Below are positions 37,408 to 51,200 of a stretch of 64,000 nt of DNA, one piece after another (the first letter of the stretch is position 1; each line of letters begins with the position of its first letter). The notes below the pieces were generated by a model. The model did no database searches. It was not told the DNA's origin and was given only the letters and a program-made list of their open reading frames with translations. Origin of the DNA: Glandiceps talaboti. Lineage: Eukaryota; Hemichordata; Enteropneusta; Spengelidae. The stretch lies in contig NC_135569.1 of the NCBI RefSeq assembly GCF_964340395.1, positions 801,001-865,000 on the forward strand, written 5' to 3'. The translations under genes were made by a program, and so were the position numbers.

Positions 37408-37418
37408 CAGCGCTAGTG

Positions 37419-37468
<50 letters not shown>

Positions 37469-37547
37469 GGTGGTGGTGGTGGTGGTGGTAGTAGTAGTAG
37501 TAGTAGTGGTATTTGTGGTGGTGGTGGTGGTGGTGGTGGTGGTAGTA

Positions 37548-37642
<95 letters not shown>
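37339..37642. repeat. (GTA)n / (GTG)n trinucleotide microsatellite
   Basis: About 300 bp of GTA repeats with two internal blocks converted to GTG (near 37,459-37,488 and 37,517-37,541). The poly-Val and poly-Leu frames across it are artefacts. Confidence 0.98.
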
Positions 37643-39248
37643 CCCATTGTACAGTATTATCCGTACACTAAATCGTGTCTAAAATAACTATATACCCGAT
37701 GTTTTGGCTTGTTGTGGTGAATAGTTAATCATGTGTTGGGCGGCACATACCCATATTCCTTTCTATTGGGTGTGTCGTTCAATCCGACCTGCGTCCTGGA
37801 ATTCCAAAATAGGGTGAAAGTGAAGCACTTTAGCAAGAAATTGCATCACGTATTTAGCAATTGTGAACCCGGACGCCGGATTCGTGTATGGTCTATGATT
37901 TGCCAACGTCTCTGTACATCATTAATTTGTCTAGTCTCTACATGTACGTATGGATTCTATAGTTCACTCAACATACAAACAGATAATTGGGGTTAAAGGC
38001 CGCATGGCTTTGTTGTTCCATGGAAGTATGATCTCTCCACATACCTCCATGGTTGTTCAGAATGAAGATGATGACCTAATGGTACTATCACTTCTATGAG
38101 AGCCTTCTTCTCAAATAATTCAACATTTTTTGACAATGCTTTCTGTGGATTTACAAAAAATGGGAAAAAAAAGTCTATTTTATTTCTCACCACTGAATAC
38201 CAACAAGTAATATATCAGTGTACTACTATGCTGATTACTACATACCGACATTGTAGTCATAGCACTATGTACAACTACATACTGATTTGAAATTGATTGT
38301 GCGGTTTGAAGCAATTGTCAATTTTGACCAATTTAGTTAGAAGGGGGGGGGAGGGTGTCATCTGAGGCCTAAGTATAAGAATTTAGTTTTTTTATCCTGC
38401 GTTGAACTATTGATCTCGCCCCTTACAATATTTTATTTTATAAATGTAAGAAAGATTGAACAATGACAATTGTATTGATTTATTCTGCAACTTGGGCGGG
38501 TCTATTAAGAGTTACACTGACAGATCACCTCGGACCGATGATGACGTCATTACTGTCTATAAAAAAAAGGGCGCGTTCTTTTCTTTTTTAACTCATCACT
38601 GACAAGCAGTTGTTATAGAAGTGTTATGTTTTCACAGTTTGTTACTGTTTACCTTGTCGATGACAGGGGTGTGTATAAGGTGGATTTGATAGCTTGTTTT
38701 AACTCGAATCGGGAAATGCCTACATAAAATCTCTCATTTGATATAAACAATTCTAGTATTGAATTTTTGAAATATCTCACTTGGTATTTATCAATTCTAG
38801 TCTAATTTTGATGACAATATTAATGCCTTCGGTGGCATCTTGCGATGTATGCCTTGTTGGCGATCATAACAGGGGTTTGCTCGACATACGTTTCTCAACA
38901 ATACTTAGCCGTGTCATCAAATCCATACTTAACACTAACTGTTTATATGCCAATAGCAAGTATTATTCACGTATACTTCACTATATATAAGGCTAAGTAG
39001 AGTATTATCCAAAAATTGCTAAAATTTATGTGATCTCTGTATAAGTCACTAATCTACGACTGATTCTATTACATGTAGTTATTAGTAATGTATGTATACG
39101 TTACATCAAATCGGCCTCATTGAATATTGTATTTGGTTGCCATGGCAACAAGTTCATGACGTCATACAACAAATGTAAATATTACCCAATAATGGCTCGA
39201 ACATATATTTCACATTGAATTCGGGCAGAGTCCCGGTTTAACTAATAC
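37643..39248. other. Intergenic; no supportable gene
   Basis: A/T-rich sequence with scattered short open frames lacking domains or splice context. Nothing recognised. Confidence 0.45.
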
Positions 39249-39600
39249 ATCAATCAATCAGTCAATCAAAAGAATTTGTATAGCGCCAAAATCCAATACT
39301 GTAACAATGTAAGATGTTCTATAGCGTTGAACTCAGAACAGGAACAAAAGTAGATCATTGTAAAAAGTTAGAAAGCTCTTGCAAACAGATGCGTCTTGAT
39401 ATCATTCTTGAATTTACCGACAGTGGGTGAAAACGAAGTTCAAGTGGTATACTGTTCTATAAATGTGGCCCTGCTCGCGAGAACACACGCTCACAGTTTG
39501 TATTACATCGCGCAACGTTAACATACTAAGAGCGAAGTGAATAGGACGTCCACTTTGATAACGTCAAAGGATCAGGCATTAGAACTAATGTAGAACCTTA
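39249..39600 (-). mobile_element. SINE-like dispersed element
   Basis: Starts with a TCAATCAATCAGTCAATCAA tail, then AAAGAATTTGTATAGCGCC. This is the reverse complement of the 3' end seen at 56,820-56,873 (GGTGCTATACAAATTCTTTT followed by GATT repeats). The body carries a motif reading GCTCGCGAGAACACACGCTC. Two copies in opposite orientation sharing a tail plus GATT microsatellite indicate a retroposed, non-autonomous element. The family is not identified. Confidence 0.6.
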
Positions 39601-40998
39601 ACTTATATGTTCCTCACCATACAGTCTTTTTATTTTCCGCTCTCGGCATATTATCTCAACTTAACTCCATTGATTTATGTCCATGATAACAGAACATAAG
39701 GGGGGGGGGGGTGTTAATAAAATGCTGGAATTTTCTGCAATTTTTTTAATAGATCACCAAGCAATCAATAATCGCAGAAAAATTCCTTGCCAAAGTCGTG
39801 ATAGCCTATGTACCACGGATTGGTAGTTTTCCTTCTGCTTAAAATGCTCTGAAACAAAAGAACAAAGTCCGCCTACCTGTAAATACGGCAACGATATTTA
39901 AAAAGACTGCAGGCGATCCAATTGTCCGTTGGTTTGAGCGACGACTACTGGAACAGTAGCGAGAAGCAACTCCCATATTAAAGACATACACTCCTCCCTG
40001 TTTCTTCGGCTAGATCCGTTACAAACGGAATAAAAATAATAAAACAGCAAAATCAGATATGTTGGAACACTTTCTCTTTCCAAAATGTGTTTGTCGTGTT
40101 ACTTCAAATACCGATGCCGAAGTCTGGTATATAAGTTTATCTTGTTTGTACAATGCAACAATGACTGCATTATCCAATCTCCCACAATACTTAGTAAATA
40201 TAAGTGATTTAGTTCCCGCCCTTTCTACGTCACTCATACCACAGACATTACTTGTATGTGCTCATACCCACTAAATGGGTGGAGTAGTAGTTATTGCCGC
40301 CAGAACTAAAAACACATTAGCAAACCAAAAAACTGTTGATTATGCATGAATTTCTTTGTTCAGCAATTTTGTTATTATTCACTTTCTTAACGTTGAGTCG
40401 GTGCTTTCCTAACTCTGCTTTCTCTGTCCTTTCAACAACTTTTAATGGAGAGATTTCGCTGTCTTAAGACGAGAAAATAAGCTCACCCCTTAGGTAAACT
40501 GTCCAATTCAATACCGCCGTGTGTGTATGCTCAATGGCATCTGTATCCTGCGGGATACAACCTAACACGATTAGCTGCTCCTATTCGGCGTGTGAACTAA
40601 ATAACATGGAAACATGTTCGCCACAGCAAATCATATTTTAGATGAATTAACTTTTTTGTAGTTTTACAAAACACACACTGGTAAATTTTACGTCATTTAA
40701 AGCTAGGTATAAATGATTTTTTTCCGGAACCCTTCCTACAACAAACACACGCATCACATTTGTGCACAAACAAACGCGTCACATTTGTTGCTCCTGTTGT
40801 TCAACCGTTTACGGAAATAATATAGCCATTAATTTCATCGGAAACAATGTGTCTTCAGATCTGGTTTGACAAAAATTGTAAAGATCGTCGTCTGAAATGC
40901 AATTTTCTTAGCAGGTCATTGCCAAATGTAACAATCTGATAAGATTGCATCACCCACTTCAGAAAACAGGTCTATTGGATTCATATTGTATATAATAA
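39601..40998. other. Intergenic; nothing recognised
   Basis: Contains a G10 tract near 39,700 and short unsupported open frames on both strands around 39,900-40,270. No exon can be defended. Confidence 0.45.
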
Positions 40999-41280
40999 CC
41001 AGATCAAAATGTAACAATGTTACGGATTGTATTTGTTGAGCCAGACAATAAAATGTAGCAATGCTAGTAACAATTTGTCCAGCCAGACATAAAATGTAGC
41101 AATAGTAGACAGAGTTTTGACCAGCAAAACCGTAAATGTAGCAAAATTAGACAGTTTTGACCAGCAGGACGATAAATGTAGCAATATTAGATAGAGTTTT
41201 GACCAGCAAGACCATACATGTAGCAATATTAGTTGAGAGTCAACTTTGTGTACAGGTAGACGACGTGACGTTTCAGGTCA
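40999..41280. repeat. Minisatellite-bearing dispersed repeat, copy 2
   Basis: Six degenerate units containing (A)AATGTAGCAATATTAG with GACCAGCAAGAC spacers, ending in TTTCAGGTCACATGGTTTCCATT. Related to the copies at 31.4 and 51.1 kb; each is about 10 kb from the next and all are in the same orientation. Confidence 0.75.
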
Positions 41281-42976
41281 CATGGTTTCCATTCGCCCTT
41301 TTTCACTTTTTAAACTCTCCCAGCACCTGTATCATCCAGACTGTGTGATTGATCAAAACCTTGAACTTTCACTGATTAAAACTTTCTGATTGAAACTTTG
41401 ATAAAACGCTATGCAGGTAACTAAATGCAGTTCTGTAGTTGCATTTAACGACCAGAATGATTTGTAACATTCCAGTGAGAAGGTTACTTAAGTGAGTCGA
41501 AAATAATACTCTCGATTTTAGCCGAGGGTAAATTACCATGGTTACGTTGTTATTGCTGTAGGGTTATTCTAGACTAATTCCTTTTCGCTAGGTTTCATAT
41601 TTTCACTATGTACTTTAGGTCAAAGTTCACGAAACGTTCTGCAAACTGTTAATCCTATTCAAAACGTTCTGCAAACTGTTAATCCTATTGAGGTTTCAAG
41701 GTCTACATTATTCCTACTTATTCTCACCAGCTGCACGACCAAACCGATCTTGATTTTTGCTTCGGGACAAAATTAAAGAGAGTATCGATTGTTTGTTTGT
41801 TTGTTTTTTACCAACTCTCAACAGTTTTAACCTTTTTTGCAATTCCTGTGTACGTACAAAATAAGATTATAGTTTGACTCAAAGTGGGGGAGGGTTGGGT
41901 ATGAAGAGGGTAAAAAAAACAAAAAAGTATCTCCTGTACACAATGTTTAAAACTGTATTTTTTTAAGAACTTTTCATAATCGTTAAATATTTCTGAATCA
42001 TTAGGGTGACACCTATTATTTATTTCTCGTCATATCAACCTTGAAATTTTTGGGCGGTAGGCCAGTTGAAACTGTAAAGGTTGTAAAAACAAAAAGAGAA
42101 AAAAAGACAAGCAAATAAACAATAAAACAAAACAAGAACGAGTGTGTGTATGTTTGGTGATAGGGCTTCCTATTCATAAACATAGTTTATGCGACTATTC
42201 CTGAACAGTTAACAGTTTAACAAGAGGACACACTTTGATATATACTTTACGCGAAGCTCATACATGTTGAGACAGATGTTGCAACAGTGAACAACGATAT
42301 GTTTTCAACAATTGGGAAACTCGGGTTTTGGACGCCTTAAAATTTGGAGGGTGTGATATAACATCACGTTCCCGTGATCCTTTGTGGTGAAATTCGGCTC
42401 AGTATGCCCTTGGTATACCTATCTACCCCAACTTCAAAGTCAAAAACTTTAATATGTTCAATTTTATTTTTTGAAATTCATAAATAAAGTCACCTGGTTG
42501 AATGAGTGAAAGGTATAAATATGTTTGGATGGACGCCACTCCAGAAAATAAAGGTTCTGGAAAGTCATTTCATTATACCACGTCACGTAATTTTCGCTCG
42601 GTTGCCAAGAAACCCAAATTGAAACTCTTTTATTACGTCCATTATTCTTTCAACTCATTGCATCATTTATCAGACAGAAATATTCATTAGACGTACACTG
42701 AATATAAACAGTCCGTCAAATACCAAATAAGTGGTTTTGGCAAACCTGTTTTCGAAATTTCCATAGTGACCGATCATCGGAGTCGCACAAGTATACATGG
42801 AGACATGTCTAGACATCAATTAGGTTTTTTGAAAGACTCAGGTGTATGTACTCGTTAAAAGAAGGGCGTATCAAAAGAAAACCGCAACAAGGAAAATTGG
42901 CAGTCATTAACTGTCAACCAATTTAACAAATTAGCGAACTAGGAGCACTTTCTTACATTACTGCGTCATTCACACA
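41281..42976. other. Intergenic; nothing recognised
   Basis: Holds a 25-26-bp direct duplication (ACGTTCTGCAAACTGTTAAT...) at about 41,634-41,688. No gene supported. Confidence 0.45.
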
Positions 42977-43057
42977 ATGGGACGGCACGATCACGTGATC
43001 TAGAATTGGTGAGATTAATGGGACGGCACGATCACGTGATCTAGAATTGGTGAGATT
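42977..43057. repeat. 41-bp direct duplication
   Basis: Two near-identical copies beginning GGGACGGCACGATCACGTGA at 42,979 and 43,020. Each includes the palindrome ATCACGTGAT. Confidence 0.9.
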
Positions 43058-43152
43058 TTTGTCAAGTAAACTATACTTGTCTTCATTTCCACTGTCTTAT
43101 TTTGTTTACCTTTGTAGTCATGACATGGTTAAATGGCTAGAGTAGCCGGCTT

Positions 43153-43544
43153 GGAATCTGCTCCTCGTTTCTTGCAGGAGAAGTCAACATACAACTATTT
43201 ATAACTTTCAATTATTGGAATCTGCTCTTCGTTTCTTGCAGGAGAAGTCAACATACAACTATTTATAACTTTCAATTATTGGAATCTGCTCTTCGTTTCT
43301 TGCAGGAGAAGTCAACATACAACTATTTATAACTTTCAATTATTGGAATCTGCTCTTCGTTTCTTGCAGGAGAAGTCAACATACAACTATTTATAACTTT
43401 CAATTATTGGAATCTGCTCTTCGTTTCTTGCAGGAGAAGTCAACATACAACTATGCATAACTTTCAATTATTGGAATCTGCTCTTCGTTGACGTTTCTTG
43501 CAGGAGAAATCAACATACAACTATTTATAACTTTCAATTATTCA
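43153..43544. repeat. 64-bp tandem repeat, six copies
   Basis: Units begin GGAATCTGCTCTTCGTTTCT at 43,153, 43,217, 43,281, 43,345, 43,409 and 43,473. The last carries a 5-bp insertion (GTTGACGTTT). Copies are almost identical, so the expansion is recent. TTTCTTGCAG inside each unit resembles a plus-strand splice acceptor, but no linked exon is evident. Confidence 0.93.
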
Positions 43545-46338
43545 ATCAGGGCACTTTACTCAATACGTATGTGATTTTTTCCCCAAATGAAATCGAACGT
43601 TATAAATTTTTTTTGAACTTTAAAGTTTGGCTAGATAGAGTGTGAGCCCCTGAATTAAAATTCGCCATTTCACCGCAAAGGGGATGTGACGTCATAGCCA
43701 GCTAGATGCAGGGCGTTCAAAACCCAAGTTTCCGAGCTGTTCAGTACTTGAAAACACGCCGTGCTTCAAATACTGCGGTTGCTATAACTACTCCAAAATC
43801 AATTAGAACTGTAGTGTGTAGTAGCTAAAGCCGGGAGCTAAAGTCCGTGGGCAAGATATGAACGACCGTGCCCCCCCCCCCCCGGTCAACGCAGCTGTAT
43901 ATCTGGGGAGTTGGTAGGTCAGTGGTTTCTATGTTAGTGACGTAATATGATTACAGAGTCTGCGATATCGATAGTTTATGATCCGCAGAGGTACAGGGGT
44001 AATACTTGGATTATTGTGCTGTGGTCACGTGATTCATCGTGAATGGCGCTTGTAAATGCTTGTCCCTATCAAGAGAATAGTCGTGTAGTTGAATGCATTT
44101 GGTCCCAGCTGATGACGTGAATATCAGCGATCGCCACAGATTATGAGATGGCCTATATAGTATACAGACGGGTAGAGTGCACACTCGTAAATAGTAGTCT
44201 TGCTTGCAGACAGAGTAAGTCGTTCCTTCCTTCTCTTACTAACTGGTACAAATCCAATCTGAACGCATCTCAAATACTTGCCTATCAGTTTCCTATAATT
44301 GGACGAGAGTACGCTTGCTCCCATTGGGTGATTGTATGATATAATAATTACCCTATCACCTGACTGTATTGTTTAATTCTAATGACATTAACGGGGCATA
44401 AGTCGAGTTAACACGTTTTGGAATGTGATTTTTGCTATATATTTAAAAGGTACTGACAGTATTTTACTTACTGAAGCAAACTTAACCATCGCTTGTAATT
44501 GACTTAACATAAAACCTGGTATTAAGATACGTACGAAAGAAATGTCAAGCAAATATGTACTATGCAATCAACAGTTCTAAACAATGCCAAAAGACAGTTG
44601 TAATGTCATATAGAAGGCATGCATTGCAATGCTAGAATAGTGTAATCAAGGTTTTGTGTAAGTATTTGCGCTTGAGTGAAAGAGCTTACAAGCTTATCTT
44701 GTACTACTCTAATAGTAGGCGGAGGATATAAAAGTATGAATTGGGCGTCTTTTACACGCCAACAATTAAGGTTATTTATCAATGGAGTACTTCTTCTAAG
44801 GTCACTAAATTGTTCATGTCAACAAAAGAAATGACATTGAAAGGGTTCTTAGTTCCATCATGGAGGTATGTATACTTTATGCCTCTCATGGTTCCATTCA
44901 ATTATGACTTCTATTATCAAACACTTTTTGCTCATGACCATTCAATATCTGTTGTAAATTACTGTATTTTGTAGAGTGTAAAGCACGCCCTCTATCATCT
45001 ATGATGTCTGGGCATAATCGGGTTAGCAAAATACTGTTATCCACACCTACCTGTCTGTCATATTGCAATACATACATAAAAGTAAGAGTATGTATTAGTG
45101 TGTTGTCCAAGGCACACTGATTCCTTTTTAAAATAAATTGTGAGTTTGCCACTCGAACAATTAAATGGCGGCAAATTTAAATCGTTGAATTGTTTCATGG
45201 ATGATAGCGAGCCTAGAGTCAAGTCACGTGCAGATTTTGATTATCGTATCAGTGCAATTGAGAAAGGGTCTCCAAACATAGTGGATAGTTTATCAAATGC
45301 ATGGTAGTTACTTTGATACCATATAACTAAGTTCTGTGGAGGAAATCCCAAACATAATTAGAACTTAATTATGTATGACAGTATGTGGTATTTTAGTTTC
45401 AAAGCCACGTATCCACGTGACCATTCTGTCAAGGTTGTCGGCCCTGAGATTAGGATTGTACAGGGAACTAATTTACAATACGCCCCCCCCCCCCCGTCGA
45501 TAGTTCGTTAACCCTTCTTTTAACAATATTAACCATATTCATTTATTCCCAGAAATATACAATATATAAGACAAAGTTTACAAATGACAAATGGTCACAT
45601 CATACCAGGAAAAGGGGATTAACGGTAGTTGATTTGAGTCCAAACACTTTTTAGGTGTTTTGGAAACTATTGAATTCTTTCATCAGTCGCAGATTTGTAT
45701 ATGTTTAAAACAGTGTTCCCATTTGTTTTGTTTTTTTCGCCAAGACGGGAGATGATAGTCAAAATCGCCACACGACTTTACTCTAGGATACATCGATGAC
45801 GCACAACGGGTAGCTTGATAGTATAAGAGTACAATTTTAGATAGATTTAAAGTCAGCATACTTATCGTTTATTCCTTATACGGTATTTATTAGTGTTATA
45901 CGTATAATACAAAAATCATTCGTAAGAGTAAAATACGTACTCTGAAAAGTTCAAACTTTTCTCACTCTCTAGAACATCTCGTATAAAAACGTCAAATAAT
46001 TTAAAGACACGCATTCCATTAATGCATACCATCTCATATCAGTGAAAATTACTTTTTTTTCGGTGAAAATTAAATCCTTTGAAAATAAAGTGTTTGGCTG
46101 TAGTTGCAAGATTATTCAATAGTTATAACCACATTCCACAAATACCTGTGGTATTTATCTGCGTCATACAAACCATAGACCCTACACGTAGGGTTTATGT
46201 CTATGTACAAACTAATAAAATGTGTAGAACGACAATTTCGATTTAAAATTGGACAATAATACATTTAATCATTTCAAAACTGTCACAAAAAATATTTTTG
46301 GCCACTTCACGTTTGTGCTATTTTGAATGTCTGAACAA
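43545..46338. other. Intergenic with dispersed repeats; no gene
   Basis: 43,816-43,890 (TAAAGTCCGTGGGCAAGATA...) resembles 62,009-62,080, a family whose reverse complement carries a tRNA B-box-like GGTTCAAATCTTG. Homopolymer C tracts lie at about 43,871 and 45,483. 44,438-44,530 is a separate repeat (own entry). Short open frames at 44.1-45.1 kb are unsupported. Confidence 0.5.
44438..44530. repeat. Dispersed repeat shared with a GTF2H2 intron, copy 1
   Basis: TATTTAAAAGGTACTGACAG, then TTACTTACTGAAGCAAACTT and CTGGTATTAAGATA, align along about 90 bp with 57,947-58,039 in the same orientation, with scattered substitutions. Confidence 0.7.
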
Positions 46339-46588
46339 TAGGGAACTTGCAAACCCGCCATGTTGAATGTTGCATCATGGGAAATGTGATAATAAATACT
46401 AATAAATTAGTATTGTAAACAATAATATGTTACATTGTTTGTAACCACAAATAATCAATTCATAGTTACCCTGATCATTGTGGGAGGTTTATTTTATTGG
46501 TAGCTCCAGATTAGGTATTACAATAACCACAAATAATCCCACAGTCCTTTGCGTCTGAGCATGCTCAGTCTGGATTGCAAGTTCCCTA
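46339..46588. mobile_element. MITE-like element with TA flanks, 250 bp
   Basis: Inverted termini GGGAACTTGCAA (after TA at 46,339) and TTGCAAGTTCCC (before TA at 46,587). It is non-coding. Two internal copies of CCACAAATAATC occur. A TA target duplication is typical of Tc1/mariner-mobilised MITEs; that assignment is inferred. Confidence 0.65.
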
Positions 46589-47117
46589 TTCGCTTGTTAT
46601 CCCAAACTGAATCGTTTTCTTCAAAGTATATAGAGCTGAATTAAAACCCACAGTAATATGACGACATGGTTCGTCACTTGTGGGTCAGAATCCTTCAAAA
46701 TATTACACATTCAAAATTAATCAATATATAAACACGTTATGTTCGAGTCAACTAAAAACAGTTCTAGCGCCCTCTACGGTGATCCATACAACATTTCGCG
46801 AATTCAGTAGTTTATAAATAATGCTGTAGCATAATATAATGAAAGTCGCCTTGACTTAAAGTACAAGTCATAAAATCCACGTTTCTGATAGGCATTGGCA
46901 AATCGAATATAGTGCCCTCTACGTATGCTCGACAGAGTTCGACAAGTGTTTCTTCAATCACGTCATAATTGTTAACGAAATGACAAATACTTCAGTACTT
47001 TGATAACTATGTGTTTTTCAGACGCCTTCTGTCAGTACAGGTAAAACCCATCAACAGAACAGAACAGAGAGGGCGTGATACTACGTCTTTGGTGTTGTAT
47101 GATAAAATATTACGCAG
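46589..47117 (-). other. Likely 3' UTR / downstream flank of the 206-residue membrane protein gene
   Basis: Follows the stop codon at 47,118 on the minus strand. I see no clear AATAAA signal close to the stop, so the transcript end is undetermined. Confidence 0.35.
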
Positions 47118-47247
47118 TTAAATTTGGCGGGACTCATTTATAGGTTCGTCGCCAAGGTCTACTTGGACCGATGCGTCATTGGTACTGAAAGCTTCGTTGA
47201 TAGAGCCTTTTGTGTCAGTCTCGTTGGCCAGTAGAGACTTCTTTTTC
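47118..47247 (-). CDS. Membrane mucin-like gene, exon 4 (cytoplasmic tail)
   Basis: 130 nt, acceptor TCTTTGTTAATAG. Completes Arg164 and encodes KKKSLLANETDTKGSINEAF and on to SRQI-stop (TAA). Acidic and polar; no ITIM, PDZ or other tail motif that I can name. Confidence 0.85.
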
Positions 47248-47588
47248 CTATTAACAAAGAATACATTTACAATGAAAAGTTGAAAATTCAAGAATTCTTT
47301 TTTCAAGAGGCAATAACGCACTGTATATTTACTTTTATACTGCTGTGCTTCGGATTCACCTTTAGTTATTATTCCCCAATATATTTTTCTTCATTCAGCC
47401 GAGGAAAATCCAAGTGATCTACAAGGGGGGGGGGGGGGGCATTGTCACTACTCGTCTAGCAACTCGACAACTTGGTGACTTGTGTGAGCAATGAACACAC
47501 ACACACATACATACACACACATACACGCACACATACATACATACATACATACATACATACATACATACATACATACACACACACACAT

Positions 47589-47631
<43 letters not shown>

Positions 47632-47921
47632 TACTTACCTTTCTTTCTTTTCCATTTGTCTTTTGTACTCAAATGCAATTATGATAACAAGAAATATCAA
47701 AATCATCATTATCAACCCAATCAGTAAATATATAATGTCACCTGAAATGGAAGAGACACTGTTAATATTGTCAAATGGATACAGATAAGATTTAACTTGG
47801 TTAAGTTTCAATTCCTTTGAAAGATCAATCGATTGATTGATTGATGGGTTGTTAGACGATTTTATTTATTGAATGACTAATTGATTGATTGATCTATTGA
47901 CCGACCGACCGACTGACTGGA

Positions 47922-47972
<51 letters not shown>

Positions 47973-47981
47973 AATACTGAC

Positions 47982-48066
<85 letters not shown>

Positions 48067-48178
48067 TATTGATTTATTGCTTGTTGATTGGTTTGGTTAG
48101 TTGATTGATTGATCTGATTAATTGACTCATCCATGGATCGATTCATCGATCGATTGGTCGATCGATCGATCGATCGAT

Positions 48179-48259
<81 letters not shown>

Positions 48260-51200
48260 AAGTTTTTTTTCTGGTATATTTATAAATAGGTGAATGGATG
48301 AGCGACACTCTAACAAGTATACTGGTTGGTACATCAATTGACCAATTAATCGATTGGTTAGCTGGTTGGACGGAAAGGTGGCAAATCAGTCTACAAGATC
48401 ACTGCTAAAGAACACGGGCCTTGCAACCACATATGTACCATAATATATCATGTCTGGACAAATGAAAAATCGCAGATAAGAACATACAATATACAAGGAA
48501 TAGATCATTTACTTAGGTGAGTTCAATAGGTGGTTTCAAACTGACTTTCTCCTGAGTTACTCACGAACAGACAGTAAGTTTAAAGGTAGCACAGATTGGG
48601 TTTTTGAGTTATACGTAATGACTCCGAACCCCCCCCCCCTCCCCTCCGGGGTACCCCCTCCCCCTTCCCAAGTCTACAATTAAGCGTGTGCGCTTTAATG
48701 AGCTCAGGGAGATATAATACATTACTATCCCATCCCAAGTTACTTTGCATTGAACTTGGATTCAGGTCCGTCGTCATAATCATATTTACCCTCTTCCATA
48801 TCCGGTTCTTCTCCTGTCGTAGAGTTTGTGTTGTTCCCAGACGTAGACAGAGACGTTGGTTCGATGACGAACTCAGTCGTGTCGCTTGGTGGCGTACTCC
48901 TTTCCGTCTCAGACATGCTGGTTGTCTGAATTTCCGTCGTCGGAGCATCAGTCACACTGCTGGTTGTCATCGCCACGACCCTCGTCGTCATCACCGTGAC
49001 CCTGGTTGGAGTTTGTGTATTCATAGTGACATCTTGGGTAACTGAATTGCCTGATGGATCTACAAAGAAACGTCAATAATGGCAATATGTGTACAAAAGT
49101 ACTAAATCAAACAAAGTTGTTCAACATTCGTGCCACATTATCAGCCAGCACCATGGTTAAGAAGCCTGCTAGGGCTTAGCTGCAATAATTGTAGCTTTGT
49201 TTTTATCTACAACACTTATTATTCTTTTTTAGATTTTATTTTGTGTGACATTTTTCGTTGTACTTTTTTCTTTCTTGAATACGGGGTTTGCAAAGAAAAA
49301 CTAGCGGAGGACCGAGAGTTGCGGAGCGAAACCGCTACAGTACTGAATCTAGCTAGGGCAAAACAACACGACGTATCTTACAGTCCAATGTATATATAGC
49401 TTTTTCCTCTACAATTTTCTAACGATTGAATCCTCCTGCGAATTTCAGATCCACTCTTGGAACCAAAGAGTTTGGAGATCGTTGATACCGAATCTGTTTT
49501 CCTGACAATGGTAAACAATTTGTCACCTAGGTCCAGTTTCATTGAGTCGGTGAAACTAAACTAAATACATTACAACACAGCGCAAACGGGGGTTAACGTT
49601 TCCTTGGTGTTTCACTCAAGGGACACCCTTTTTAACATATGTCAACTCCAGACTAACAATTATAACAAAGACACCATCCACACAGCATAGTAGGGGTGTT
49701 TACCTAACCTCGCTGAAAAAGTGATATTTTAAAGCATCGCTATTCCTTTACACTATAGTGCAAACTGTGATCAGAAACGGGCGATCAGGATGATTTGAAT
49801 GGCAAGTTTAATTGTTCACTTTCGTACAGATATTAATCAACATGATTACTTGTTTACTTCTACATCCCAACTGTGCGTAGCACCACAATAACTGCTTACT
49901 TTACATTTGAAGTTGCGAGTAAAAATGTCATGTGCCATGTTTGAACCGTTTATACTGTGATGGCTTCAATTGTTTACTTTCTAACCGTGATAACCAACAT
50001 GAATGCTTAGTATATATTCTACATCCCAACTGCGTGGCAACTCCATTTTACATTTGAAGTTATGTGTAAAATTGTCATGTCCCATGATTGCAACGCAAAG
50101 GTTGTCCCGTCTGTGCTGTACTACACACTGAAATTATGGTGGCATATTACAAACGACTGTCATATGCTACCCATCGTAGTAATGTTAAAAACTAGGTCAC
50201 TTGTATCAGTTTACACGTACAGCACAGTATATTATCCCTAGCTAAATGTAGGCAAACAATATTCTTCATGTACATACTTGATTCCACGGATTCGTTTGAC
50301 TTGCTACTTGCCTATACTATTCTTTGCTTAAACAATGCAATGACCCAAATCAAACACAAATGATTTGCATTGGTGCAGCATGAAAGTAAAAATCCCCCCC
50401 CCCTCCATCCCTTGCCCCCCTCCCAGCGACAGATATCTACATCCGATTGGCCTTAGAGCGAATTATCACACCCAGGGGAGGAGATATTACCATAGAAATT
50501 AAGGTATTCGGGTATGTGTCGCCTAAATGAGCCACCTTTTCTCAACAATCCCTAAACATGGTCGACATTTCATCTTGAAATTCCCTTATCATGAGTCGAT
50601 AACATTGGAAACGACTTCCTGCTTTATAGAAATACAGTATCTTCATAACATCAGAATAAAGATAACTGACCTGTCCGGGATGTCTGTGACTATTCAAAAC
50701 GACCTGTTTTGAATTTGGGCCATACACCTCTGTCTAAAAATGTTGAGAATACCGCAGCTAGTACTGTTCAGTCCCGGACTTTTGTTTTTACACATTTTGT
50801 GATCTAATAGCTACGTTTTCCATCCATATATTAGTTATAACCAAAGTTTCAAGGGACAAAGACATTATAAACGGCAGGTTGTGTAAACTATATTGTGAAG
50901 TCAACGATTACACGAAGCCTTGGACTTTCAAGGTCTCTGGCTCATTAACCTAACCATCTATGCGTTAAGGGAGGACAACACTCTTGCCAATTTTGCTACA
51001 TTTTCTTTGCGTGATCTATACTAGTAGGTGACCCGCTTAAATTATTTTTGTCAGTTCGATGAAAATGTAGCAATGTTAGAAGCTTAGCTTTTTTGTTTGC
51101 CAGGCAATAAAATGTAGCAATGTTGGTAAGCGTTTTTATCTTGCCAGACGATAAAATGTAGCAATGTTAATTAGTAAGCTAGCTACTTTGTCTAGCTAGA

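Noticed and set aside
48143-48337. NQSINQSI repeat frame
   Set aside because: Translation of the GATT microsatellite in an intron.
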